This document shows, in pieces, positions 1-7,254 of a stretch of 21,383 nt of DNA; within the stretch, counting starts at the first letter, position 1, and every line of letters begins with the position of its first letter. The DNA lies in IMG/VR virus record IMGVR_UViG_3300025617_000135, positions 1 to 21,383 of that record. The stretch is one strand, 5' to 3'. Origin of the DNA: a virus. The position numbers and the translations under genes were made by a program. The notes under the pieces are model-generated. The model had not been told where the DNA came from. It did not search any database and was given only the letters and a program-made list of their open reading frames with translations.

Positions 1-138
1 AAAATCACCAATTTTAGTAGTAGTCGACAAAGATTGTCCGTAACCGTAGCTAGGAGCACCGCTAAAGGATTCTCCTAATACTAAATTTACACTGTTTCTA
101 AGTGCGTTGTATCTACTAGCTAAAATTGTTGTTGGCAT
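1..138 (-). CDS. Partial phage structural protein, paralog of the adjacent 307-residue protein
   Basis: The first 46 codons of a gene that runs off the left edge are visible, starting at the ATG complementary to 136-138 (MPTTILASRYNALRNS...). An AAGAGA at 145-150 on the minus strand is a reasonable ribosome-binding site. The N-terminus aligns with that of the neighbouring gene at 201-1124. Both have a short Thr/Ile/Ala lead, then (S/A)R-x-N-x-L-x-x-S-(V/I)-x-L-(V/I)-LG, then a Gly/Ser stretch ending in YGYGQS or NGYGQT, and then a short run ending in GDF or GDI. The two therefore look like tandem duplicates. The precise role is not recognisable; a virion component of the tail or fibre region is inferred from position and kinship. 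A late-promoter-like octamer lies 24 bases upstream of the ATG. Confidence 0.75.
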   Translation of the reverse strand, partial: MPTTILASRYNALRNSVNLVLGESFSGAPSYGYGQSLSTTTKIGDF

Positions 139-156
139 CTATAATCTCTTATACTA

Positions 157-185
157 TCAGAGTATTTATTTAAAAATTACTCTGA
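157..185. repeat. Inverted repeat enclosing a late-promoter-like octamer
   Basis: TCAGAGTA at 157-164 is the exact reverse complement of TACTCTGA at 178-185, giving an 8-bp stem with a 13-base AT-only loop. It fills much of the 62-base gap between two genes. The stem overlaps the late-promoter-like octamer at 163-170. No T-tract follows on the minus strand, so a classic intrinsic terminator is not supported. Confidence 0.5.
163..170 (-). promoter_or_regulatory. T4-type late promoter candidate (AATAAATA)
   Basis: The minus strand reads AATAAATA, seven of eight bases matching the T4 late-promoter core TATAAATA. It lies 24 bases before the ATG of the partial gene at 1-138, inside the only real gap in this part of the cluster. 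The same octamer occurs in the equivalent place at 7247-7254, and GATAAATA occurs at 2646-2653. The local DNA is AT-rich, so the call rests mainly on repeated placement. Confidence 0.5.
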
Positions 186-200
186 CTTTAAAAAGTTTGG

Positions 201-1124
201 TTATGCCAGTGCTTGACTGTTATAATATGAAGGTGCAGCTGTAACTACTTCACCGTTTGCCCGGTAATGTTGAACTACACTCTCTAATCTACCGTCAACG
301 TTGTTATCAATATTGTTATCAAAAACAACATCATTAAATTCAATTCTAAATATAATACGTGTATCAATATCTGAACGTGCTTTAACTGTATAAATGTTTC
401 CAGCATATACTGCACTATATGTGCCTCCACCAATTTTTTGGTAGATATTTTGGAAAGCACTAGTTAAGTCATAATTACCAATTGAAGTGCTGCCCCCAGA
501 TGTTGATACTGTTGTTTCTGAACTAAATTTAATTGTTCCAACTTGCGAACATACTTGGCTCCAATCTAGACCCTTAGGAGTAGTTGCACCAGTATTATTT
601 GCACTTATTCTTATTTCGCCGCCAGCATTGAAAAAGAAACGCCTTGCATTTGCAGAACTAAATGTAACCTCTACTTCGTGATATACTAAGCCATTCCACG
701 AACTAGATCTAACACTTGTTATTCCAGGTTCAAGTGCTGCTTGAGTTGGATCAATAAGTGCTTTGTCAGCAATAACGTTGTTCATTAAACTTTCAAAATC
801 TTCAATACCTTTTTTAAATCCGTCTGGATCAATACTTGTTACGCCCGCATCACTAATAAAATTACTAGTATCTTCTGCAACTATGTTAAGATTTTGTATA
901 ACTTCAGCAATGCCAATATCTCCCGGACCTACTTGGTGCACTCTTGCTTTAAGAATGTCTGCATAGATTGCATTCATATCGGCAGCCTCAACTATGTCGC
1001 CAGTATTGTTAACTGGAACACTAGTAACAGTTTGTCCGTAACCATTTTGGCCGGACCCAGTTCCTAGTATTAGTGCAATACTAGATTGTAAGTTATTAAT
1101 TCGTGCTGCTGTGATATCTGCCAT
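201..1124 (-). CDS. Putative phage virion structural protein, 307 aa
   Basis: This complete ORF starts MADITAARINNLQ and ends at TAA (201-203). Residues 7-32 match the start of the partial neighbour at 1-138, so the two are paralogs. Residues 45-125 are predicted by eye to be helical and acidic. Residues 145-270 are beta-like and contain RRFFFNAGGEIRIS at about 161-174; an FFNxGGxIR(F/I)S element of this kind recurs in structural proteins of marine myoviruses. No signal peptide, membrane segment or enzyme motif is seen. Translation is probably coupled to the upstream gene: the AAGGAA ribosome-binding site (1130-1135) overlaps that gene's TAA stop. A tail or baseplate-associated virion protein is inferred from context. 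I cannot name the function. Confidence 0.85.
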   Translation of the reverse strand: MADITAARINNLQSSIALILGTGSGQNGYGQTVTSVPVNNTGDIVEAADMNAIYADILKARVHQVGPGDIGIAEVIQNLNIVAEDTSNFISDAGVTSIDPDGFKKGIEDFESLMNNVIADKALIDPTQAALEPGITSVRSSSWNGLVYHEVEVTFSSANARRFFFNAGGEIRISANNTGATTPKGLDWSQVCSQVGTIKFSSETTVSTSGGSTSIGNYDLTSAFQNIYQKIGGGTYSAVYAGNIYTVKARSDIDTRIIFRIEFNDVVFDNNIDNNVDGRLESVVQHYRANGEVVTAAPSYYNSQALA

Positions 1125-1129
1125 GATGA

Positions 1130-1136
1130 TTCCTTA
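1130..1136 (-). promoter_or_regulatory. Stop codon fused to Shine-Dalgarno (TTAAGGAA junction)
   Basis: On the minus strand, TAA (1134-1136) ends the gene at 1134-2618, and its last two bases begin the AAGGAA ribosome-binding site (1130-1135) of the gene at 201-1124. The gap between the two genes is 9 bases. This arrangement favours translational coupling and supports the ATG at 1122-1124 as the true start. Confidence 0.7.
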
Positions 1137-2618
1137 AACTTTTAGTACACATTCTACTAGTTTTTCACCCTCATCACTATTGCTTTCGAGTGCAACACCG
1201 ACTAAACTTCCTCCGTTAATTGCTGTGCTTGCACAACCGTTATCATTAACATAAACTTCTTGCCCTTTTTTAACTGCACCTATAACACGAACTGGTAAAC
1301 GCCCTTTAAGACCAATGTATTGACCTTCTGCTTCACTGTTCATCATCACAGCAGGATCAGTTGATACAACACCAATTGCAATTGTACCTACACTTGCTGC
1401 TTCTACTTCATGATCTTCGTGTGCGCACACTGTAACTACTGTTCCAGGTTCTAGTTCTTCTGCTGTAGTATATTTTTCAGCTAAGTCAGCATAACGTGCT
1501 TGTGTAGCAGTACCTTGGAATAAGTTTGCTGCAATATTGCCTGTTGCATCACGAACTGCTACTGTATTATTTGTTGCACTCGAGCTTGCTGAACGAAAAT
1601 CACTGCCCACTCTTAGTGTAGCAGCTTTAGATGCTTCACCTGTAAAGTTAGTTGCATATACGTTTGTCCATCCTAGGCTAGCACTACCTAATGTAAATGT
1701 GTTGTCTGCTGAAGGAACAATACCAGTTGAGGTAACTGTGCCAACATGTGTTAACGTTCCTGCGCCGCTGGTAACTTTTAGTTTAATTGTGCCATTATTT
1801 GTAATGTTTTGAATGACACCGTCAAATCCGTTAGTATCAACCGTTAATTGAAAATCTTGCGAATCACCAATTAATATGCCGTCGTCTGGTGCTTCAACTG
1901 CACTTGCAAACACTGTATTTCCTGCGCCAGTTTGTACAAAGTTTGCTGCTGCAATGCCGCCTAGTTTTTCTGCGTTTGTAGCAGTGCCGTGAAATCTGTC
2001 AGTTCCGCTAGTAACTCCATCTGTTGCTAATTTGGTATTTCTTAGTGTAACACCTTTAAAAATTCTATCAAACCCTTGAGTTTTTAGTGTTGCTTCACTG
2101 TCGTTTAGATCAAATTGGATTGGACTTATAACAAAAAGTGTTTCGTCTTCGATAACACTAGCAATTAAACCTCTTGTTGCGCTTGTAGTATCAAGAACTT
2201 CAAGGCTTTGCATTTGGGTTACGCCTTCGCCTGCGTTCTGTGGTCCTATAAGTACAAAATTTGTTCCATTATAAACGTATAATTGATCGTTGCCCGAATC
2301 CCACCAAAAGTCGCCTATTGCTAGTCCAGTTGGTTCAGTTGCACCAATTTCGGCGCCGCCAGTTGTGCGCCATTGTGTGCCGTCATAGAACTTTAATTTA
2401 CTTGTACCGCTATCAAACCAAACTTGTCCGCTAATCGGTCTTGCTGGCTGATTTGCTCCGCTAAAGTTTTCAAGCAAAAACAAAAAGTTTTCATTTTGTA
2501 TTTCGCCATATCCTGCGTAGTTTTTACCGATGAATTTAAGGTCAGTTGTTTGATCAACTGTGCCATCTTCTACTGTAGTTAACAGTGTATTGTTATATCT
2601 GTCTATTGCATATGCCAT
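1134..2618 (-). CDS. Tail-fibre-like virion protein with shared trunk and YADLAEKY C-terminal domain, 494 aa
   Basis: The N-terminal trunk (residues 1-130) is shared with the two upstream genes. It has a GKNYAGYG / NENFLFLLENF block, then two tandem copies of a short module: GQVWFDSGTSKLKFYDGT (64-81) and GDFWWDSGNDQLYVYNGT (102-119). A middle part (150-230) includes FHGTATNAEKLGGIAAANF, matching equivalents in the neighbours. Residues 235-370 are fibre-like beta repeats. The C-terminal domain (about 372-494) begins ARYADLAEKYTTAEELEPG, a common ending of marine myovirus fibre proteins as I recall them. It holds all three cysteines of the protein (398, 462, 490). The start is supported by AGGGG at 2627-2631, eight bases before ATG. 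A GATAAATA late-promoter-like site lies just upstream. The likely role is a fibre or spike subunit at the tail. Confidence 0.85.
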   Translation of the reverse strand: MAYAIDRYNNTLLTTVEDGTVDQTTDLKFIGKNYAGYGEIQNENFLFLLENFSGANQPARPISGQVWFDSGTSKLKFYDGTQWRTTGGAEIGATEPTGLAIGDFWWDSGNDQLYVYNGTNFVLIGPQNAGEGVTQMQSLEVLDTTSATRGLIASVIEDETLFVISPIQFDLNDSEATLKTQGFDRIFKGVTLRNTKLATDGVTSGTDRFHGTATNAEKLGGIAAANFVQTGAGNTVFASAVEAPDDGILIGDSQDFQLTVDTNGFDGVIQNITNNGTIKLKVTSGAGTLTHVGTVTSTGIVPSADNTFTLGSASLGWTNVYATNFTGEASKAATLRVGSDFRSASSSATNNTVAVRDATGNIAANLFQGTATQARYADLAEKYTTAEELEPGTVVTVCAHEDHEVEAASVGTIAIGVVSTDPAVMMNSEAEGQYIGLKGRLPVRVIGAVKKGQEVYVNDNGCASTAINGGSLVGVALESNSDEGEKLVECVLKV

Positions 2619-2645
2619 TTATGTAACCCCTAGTGCTATTGTTAT

Positions 2646-2653
2646 TATTTATC
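2646..2653 (-). promoter_or_regulatory. T4-type late promoter candidate (GATAAATA)
   Basis: The minus strand reads GATAAATA, one base different from the T4 late core. It lies in the 40-base gap between two fibre paralogs, 27 bases before the ATG at 2616-2618 and 5 bases after the upstream stop. It would drive the gene at 1134-2618 and the coupled gene at 201-1124. Confidence 0.5.
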
Positions 2654-2658
2654 GTTTA

Positions 2659-4560
2659 TTAGTATGCAACAGTTGTTTGGTGTGTCCAACCTGCTCCACT
2701 TGATTTATATGTCATTAGTGCTCTAGCAGGTTGAAGAATAACAGTACCGCTTGCGCCTGCAAATACAATGTCTTGTACTACTGATTCATTTTGAACTCCG
2801 TTAGAGTCAACAGCAATGTTGCTTATACTTTTTGCACCTTCGACATCCACACCTTCAACAGTTGCACCTGTATACGAAGTTGTATGTATACGTGCAATTT
2901 TATTAGTATTAAGTGTCGCAGAAGGATACATGTCATTTAGATATGTTGCAACAGCAGCTTGCAATGTTGCTCCTGTGCCCAATCCAGTAATATCCATACT
3001 AAACACAATTGTTTCTGTTGCAATTTCTTCATCTGCGTAAATTTTGGTAACAACAGTACTATCTGTAGACTCTGCTACTACAAGCTCTGCTGCTTTTCTT
3101 GCACTCACTGCTTTTCCGACACCAGTAATTTTTTGTGCGTCAGTAACATTAATATCATCACCAGCAGTTATACTAATACCCGATGCTGACGTAAACGCCA
3201 TATCATTTGTTGAAGTTATAGTTTTGCCGTTGAGATTAAGTTCATCAACTTGTAAAGTTGTAAGTGTACCGATTTGATCTAAATCTAATGCCTTAGTAAC
3301 ATTTACTAATGTATCGTTGGTAAGTTTATCTACGCCGCCGATTTTATAAGTTGAATTAGTGTTTAGTAGATCAACGTTTACGTTTGAAGTAAACGCATTT
3401 GTAGCATTTTTCCAAAGAATATCTTTACTTCCGTTGTTACTATTAACTTGTATACCTGAACTGTCTGCTTGTGCATCTGTAAGTTCTGTACTATCGTTTA
3501 GTACACCAATTTCAATAATCTTATCTTCAACTCTTAGAGTTTGTACATCTAATGCAACTCTGTCACCCTCAACAATTAAATCACCAGTGACTCTTAGATC
3601 ACCTTCAACATCAAGAGTGTATTCAGGAAGTCTGTCAGTTGTAAAAATACCAACTCTTGCAGTACCTGCATCTACATAAATTGCATCTACTGAAATTGCT
3701 CCAAATGCAGTTGACTTTACTCGTAGACTTAAATCGTGGTCAGTAAGTTGGTTTTCTATATAAAATCTTGGACCAACTACTTTTTGTACGTTATTTTGTG
3801 ATAGACCAATTGTTAAACCACCTGAGTTTTGAATTGTTAGTGTACCAGTTGTAATACCATTTGCTGTCGACGGAAGGAAACTATCAGCAGCTCTAACTAC
3901 GCCGCCAGCAGTAACAAGAGCGTTTGCACTATCTGCTGTTCCTCTAAATTTAAAGTTTTCTGTGTCGATAATATTCATACCTACACGAATAATACCAGTT
4001 GGATTAGATACTGTAACTAGTCCTGCAATCCTTTGTGCAAACTGAGGTGTAAATTCAATATTACTAATTACAGCAGATAGTGTTCCGCCTACATATAAGT
4101 AAGCAACTGTACGTGAACGGCTTTGAGAATCGAGAATACTACCAATTTCAAATCCACTCTTACCTTGAGATACTGTATACTGCGGGCCCATTAGCATTAA
4201 ATCAGTTCCGTCAAACGCATAAACTTGATTGTTTAGATTGTCAATCCATAAATCGCCAGCAACCATTTGTGGTCTACTGTTTTGTACAATTGGGCCGCCG
4301 CTGGCTTTCCATACCGTTCCGTTATATACTTGTAATCTTTGGTTTGTGCTATCCCACCATAACTGTCCAGTTAGTGGATTGCTTGGTGCAGCAGTATTAC
4401 TAAAGTTTTCTAGTAATTTGATAAAATTTTCATTAAATGCTTCGCCGTAACCGGTGTAATTTCTACCAACTAATGTAAGATTTGTACTAGCTGTATCTAT
4501 TTGTCCATCAATTAAGTCTAGTAATAATGTACCGTCAGTTTTGTTTAGTTGATAACTCAT
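2659..4560 (-). CDS. Tail-fibre-like virion protein with shared trunk, 633 aa
   Basis: Residues 1-127 are the trunk shared with both flanking fibre genes: GRNYTGYG, NENFIKLLENF at 43-53, then the duplicated module GQLWWDSTNQRLQVYNGT (65-82) and GDLWIDNLNNQVYAFDGT (102-119). Residues 150-232 contain the second shared block (FRGTADSANALVTAGGVVR at 205-223). Residues 314-400 hold a motif chain, LDVEGDLRVTGDLIVEGD followed by TLRVEDKIIEIG, which is a recurrent shaft module of marine phage fibres. The remainder is Thr/Ser/Asn-rich beta sequence ending HQTTVAY. There is no collar tip and no cysteine that I see. The ribosome-binding site GGAG (4567-4570) sits inside the end of the upstream gene; only one base separates that gene's stop from this ATG. 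The likely role is a tail-fibre or baseplate-spike subunit. Confidence 0.85.
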   Translation of the reverse strand: MSYQLNKTDGTLLLDLIDGQIDTASTNLTLVGRNYTGYGEAFNENFIKLLENFSNTAAPSNPLTGQLWWDSTNQRLQVYNGTVWKASGGPIVQNSRPQMVAGDLWIDNLNNQVYAFDGTDLMLMGPQYTVSQGKSGFEIGSILDSQSRSRTVAYLYVGGTLSAVISNIEFTPQFAQRIAGLVTVSNPTGIIRVGMNIIDTENFKFRGTADSANALVTAGGVVRAADSFLPSTANGITTGTLTIQNSGGLTIGLSQNNVQKVVGPRFYIENQLTDHDLSLRVKSTAFGAISVDAIYVDAGTARVGIFTTDRLPEYTLDVEGDLRVTGDLIVEGDRVALDVQTLRVEDKIIEIGVLNDSTELTDAQADSSGIQVNSNNGSKDILWKNATNAFTSNVNVDLLNTNSTYKIGGVDKLTNDTLVNVTKALDLDQIGTLTTLQVDELNLNGKTITSTNDMAFTSASGISITAGDDINVTDAQKITGVGKAVSARKAAELVVAESTDSTVVTKIYADEEIATETIVFSMDITGLGTGATLQAAVATYLNDMYPSATLNTNKIARIHTTSYTGATVEGVDVEGAKSISNIAVDSNGVQNESVVQDIVFAGASGTVILQPARALMTYKSSGAGWTHQTTVAY

Positions 4561-4561
4561 G

Positions 4562-6616
4562 TTACTCTCCAGTATAGATAATATAGTTGACTGCTAAGAA
4601 CGGATTCATTACATCTAATGGTGCTCCTACAGTAGTATCTGTTTTGACACCGCCGCTTGAAGCAATACCTTGTGTGCCGCCTAGTCCAGGCTCGATCGGA
4701 AGTGTAATTGCATTATCATCAACAGGTTCCCCTGCACCAACTCTTACTCCGTAAAACTGTGTTCCGCTTGCACCTTCTAAATCATGTTCGTGTTCTGGTA
4801 AGTTATCAGTATCTATTGACTTAGTTTCTGTTCCTGCGTTACCACCAATTGCATCTGCTGCAATGTCTGTAACTCTATTTGCACTTGGTCCGCCCATGTT
4901 ATCAAGGCCCAATGCAAATCTGCCTCTAAAGTCAGGAAGTGTAAATCTAGCAACACCATTATCACTGACTAAACTAGCATCTTTAAAGTTATGTTGTATT
5001 GCTAACCATAATTCGTTATAATCTGTTTTATTAACTTCACTGCCATCACACAACAACCATCCGTCAGGTGCTTCTACTCCGCCAAATGGCATTATTGCGC
5101 CTGCTGGAACTAGGGGGATTGTTTTTAAGAAATTACGTTTTGTAATTCTATAAACGCCTGTTGTTCCTGTGGTTACGTTTAATAGTAATTCGTCTGCATT
5201 ACCTGCATCATAAGTAACTGTTTTGTTACTAATAAAACTATTTGCAATACTTACAGAAAATGTTTTTGTGCTGCCGCCTGTTTGTCCATCAAATTCAAAA
5301 CTTACTGGATCAACATCTCCACTTAATGCAAATGTTGTTGCACTTGCCAGTCTATCTGCAGATCCTGCTCTACCACTAACTGTTCCACTTACGTTACCTT
5401 GAATGTTTCCAAAAAATGTAGTAGCATGTATCTGGTCATATTTGTTAATCGAGGTACCAATATTTCTTGTACTATTACTATCAGGAGCAATATTGCCCGT
5501 TTGTAATAATCCGCCAACGTCTACATCTCCGCCAATATATGCATTAAGTGCAACTCCGATGCCGCCTGATGTAGTGATACTACCTGTACCTATTGAACTA
5601 GAATTTGTATTACTTGTAACACTTAGTATACCAGTTTCTGCTTCACCTGTTTTAGGTGATATTTTAATATTTCCTCGTACATCAACTGTTTCTTCTGGAG
5701 CACTATTATTAAAACCAACATTTCCGTCACTGTTAATGCTCATAACAGTAGGAGTTAAATTGCCATTACGCATTTTAATATCAATACTAGAACCACTAGT
5801 ATTGTGTTGGATTACACCTGTTTCGCCGTTAATTCCTAAACTTAGCTGACCGCCTGTACCTATTTTAACACCGTCATTACTTTTAACACTTAACTGAAAG
5901 TCTGTTGTACTTGCTGCGTTGCCTCTTAAGAAGTTACTTGCTGGAATTGCTGTGCCGCCAACTACTAGTGCTTCTGCTTTTTCAGCAGTACCAAAATATT
6001 TTAGTACTTGTGTTCCAACAATTGCTTCGTCTGCAATATTCATGCCAGGATTAATACCTGTTCTAAATCCTTTAATCGATGTCTTTGGAACAAAGCTTTG
6101 GCTGCTAATAATAATTACTGGTTGATCTTGTACTTTGATAGATAGAACATTATAAGTTATATCGTCAATGCCTACAATTGCCTGTGCCTGTGCCCCAGTT
6201 AACAATCCGTCACTGAAGTCTGGTCCTACTAATACCCATGCACTACCTGTGAACAAATATAGCTGCTGGCTTTCTGTGTTTACCCATAAGTCGCCAGCAC
6301 TAGAATTTGCTACTGCAGGTGCAGCACTTGCTTTTTTAAGGCCACCGCTTGCAACCCAATTAGTTCCGTCGTAAACTTTAAGTTGATCAACTCCATCAGT
6401 AGTATCGTACCATAGTTGCCCTTCAACAGGACGCTCTGGCGAGTTTGTATTTGCAAAGTTTTCTAGTAGATGTAAAAAGTTTTCGTTTACTGATTGACCA
6501 TACGCTGTAGTGCCTCGGCCTGGAAAATTTAAACTTGTTTCGTTGTTTAGTACGTTGTCTTCTACTGTAATCGAACCTTTGTTAACAGTGTCAGTGTAAC
6601 TTATTGTATATGGCAT
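4562..6616 (-). CDS. Short-tail-fibre-like protein with phage tail collar domain, 684 aa
   Basis: The N-terminal trunk (1-132) is paralogous to the two downstream genes: NENFLHLLENF at 44-54 and duplicated GQLWYDTT.../GDLWVNTE... modules at about 66-84 and 108-125. The second shared block (YFGTAEKAEALVVGG) is at 207-221. Residues 240-480 form a beta shaft with IGTSINKYDQIHATTFFGNI at 387-406, typical of T4-like fibres. The tip begins at VPAGAIMPFGG (503), with DGWLLCDG (518-525) and LPDFRGRF (560-567), the signature of the tail collar family. NLPEHEHD (605-612) is a candidate metal-binding HxH, comparable to the zinc-binding tip of T4 gp12. The protein ends in the usual MNPFLAVNYIIY. It probably binds the host surface as a trimeric fibre. 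A strong AAGGAG overlaps the upstream stop. Confidence 0.9.
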   Translation of the reverse strand: MPYTISYTDTVNKGSITVEDNVLNNETSLNFPGRGTTAYGQSVNENFLHLLENFANTNSPERPVEGQLWYDTTDGVDQLKVYDGTNWVASGGLKKASAAPAVANSSAGDLWVNTESQQLYLFTGSAWVLVGPDFSDGLLTGAQAQAIVGIDDITYNVLSIKVQDQPVIIISSQSFVPKTSIKGFRTGINPGMNIADEAIVGTQVLKYFGTAEKAEALVVGGTAIPASNFLRGNAASTTDFQLSVKSNDGVKIGTGGQLSLGINGETGVIQHNTSGSSIDIKMRNGNLTPTVMSINSDGNVGFNNSAPEETVDVRGNIKISPKTGEAETGILSVTSNTNSSSIGTGSITTSGGIGVALNAYIGGDVDVGGLLQTGNIAPDSNSTRNIGTSINKYDQIHATTFFGNIQGNVSGTVSGRAGSADRLASATTFALSGDVDPVSFEFDGQTGGSTKTFSVSIANSFISNKTVTYDAGNADELLLNVTTGTTGVYRITKRNFLKTIPLVPAGAIMPFGGVEAPDGWLLCDGSEVNKTDYNELWLAIQHNFKDASLVSDNGVARFTLPDFRGRFALGLDNMGGPSANRVTDIAADAIGGNAGTETKSIDTDNLPEHEHDLEGASGTQFYGVRVGAGEPVDDNAITLPIEPGLGGTQGIASSGGVKTDTTVGAPLDVMNPFLAVNYIIYTGE

Positions 6617-6622
6617 AATTTA

Positions 6623-6629
6623 CTCCTTA
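6623..6629 (-). promoter_or_regulatory. Stop codon fused to Shine-Dalgarno (TAAGGAG)
   Basis: The minus strand reads TAAGGAG. TAA (6627-6629) ends the 200-residue gene, and AAGGAG (6623-6628) is the ribosome-binding site for the collar-fibre gene, six bases before its ATG. This supports translational coupling and fixes the start at 6614-6616. Confidence 0.75.
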
Positions 6630-7229
6630 TCCTGCTAAACTTTGTACACGCACTGTGTAGTCAATTTGAATTAATCTGTTGAGCGACTTTTGTACAGGGT
6701 GGAAAATAACATGGGTAATTAACTTGCCTGAACCATTTGGACTATAACTACGCAAACCTAACTCATCAAAAACATAAGGACTGTCAGTTGAGCTAGCTGT
6801 GTCGAATGCATCTTGGCCGTTTGGTTCACCATAGTCAAGCAAACAACTTACTACAATATCAGTATAGTTTGTACCACTAACGTGCCTAGTTTCTAGTTTA
6901 TTACGTACTGGGTCAGTATTGTTTACACTTCTGTCATCAACAACTTTAGTATAGGTTTGGTTGTAAAGACTTGCATTTGTACCTGTGCTGTTGGGTGTCA
7001 GATATGTAATAATGCCAGTTGGGTCAACACTGGTGCCACCGTTGCCGAAACTCATTTCGTATATAAATCCTTGCCCAGCGTTTGCCAAACTCTCAGCCAT
7101 TGCTATACTCATATTTTCATAATGAATAGCATTGCGCTTATTGATATATACTTTTTGCGATTCAGGATCATATATCTTAATATGTCCTTGAACCAGTACT
7201 CCATTTGTATCTTGCATATTGTTGCTCAT
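6627..7229 (-). CDS. Conserved phage virion structural protein, 200 aa
   Basis: This complete ORF starts MSNNMQDTNGVLVQGHIKIY. Recognisable blocks are GHIKIYDPESQKVYINKRNA (15-34), HYENMSIAMAESLAN (36-50) and FIYEMSFGNGGTSVDPTG (55-72). This pattern is familiar from structural proteins of marine T4-like phages, but I cannot assign a T4 gene number. The rest is beta-like and ends in IQIDYTVRVQSLAG. There is no signal peptide or membrane segment. An AGGAAA site (7235-7240) precedes the ATG, and a late-promoter-like octamer overlaps the stop of the giant gene just upstream. The position directly after a giant tail protein and before collar fibres suggests a baseplate or fibre-attachment component, which is inference only. 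It leads a three-gene block (6627-7229, 4562-6616, 2659-4560) with no room for further promoters. Confidence 0.85.
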   Translation of the reverse strand: MSNNMQDTNGVLVQGHIKIYDPESQKVYINKRNAIHYENMSIAMAESLANAGQGFIYEMSFGNGGTSVDPTGIITYLTPNSTGTNASLYNQTYTKVVDDRSVNNTDPVRNKLETRHVSGTNYTDIVVSCLLDYGEPNGQDAFDTASSTDSPYVFDELGLRSYSPNGSGKLITHVIFHPVQKSLNRLIQIDYTVRVQSLAG

Positions 7230-7246
7230 TTAATTTTCCTATACTG

Positions 7247-7254
7247 TATTTATT
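7247..7254 (-). promoter_or_regulatory. T4-type late promoter candidate (AATAAATA) overlapping a stop codon
   Basis: The minus strand reads AATAAATA, and its TAA at 7250-7252 is also the stop codon of the giant gene. The ATG of the next gene is 17 bases downstream. The octamer is identical to the one at 163-170 and likely starts the transcript for the 200-residue protein and the two fibre genes after it. Confidence 0.5.

Noticed and set aside
157-185. Intrinsic terminator
   Set aside because: The stem is short and AT-rich, and no T-run follows on the coding strand.
5403-5849. Plus-strand ORF of 148 codons opposite the collar-fibre gene
   Set aside because: Its hydrophobic Pro/Leu/Val-rich product is what the antisense of a Gly/Asn/Thr-rich beta shaft yields. 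No start signal or motif supports it.
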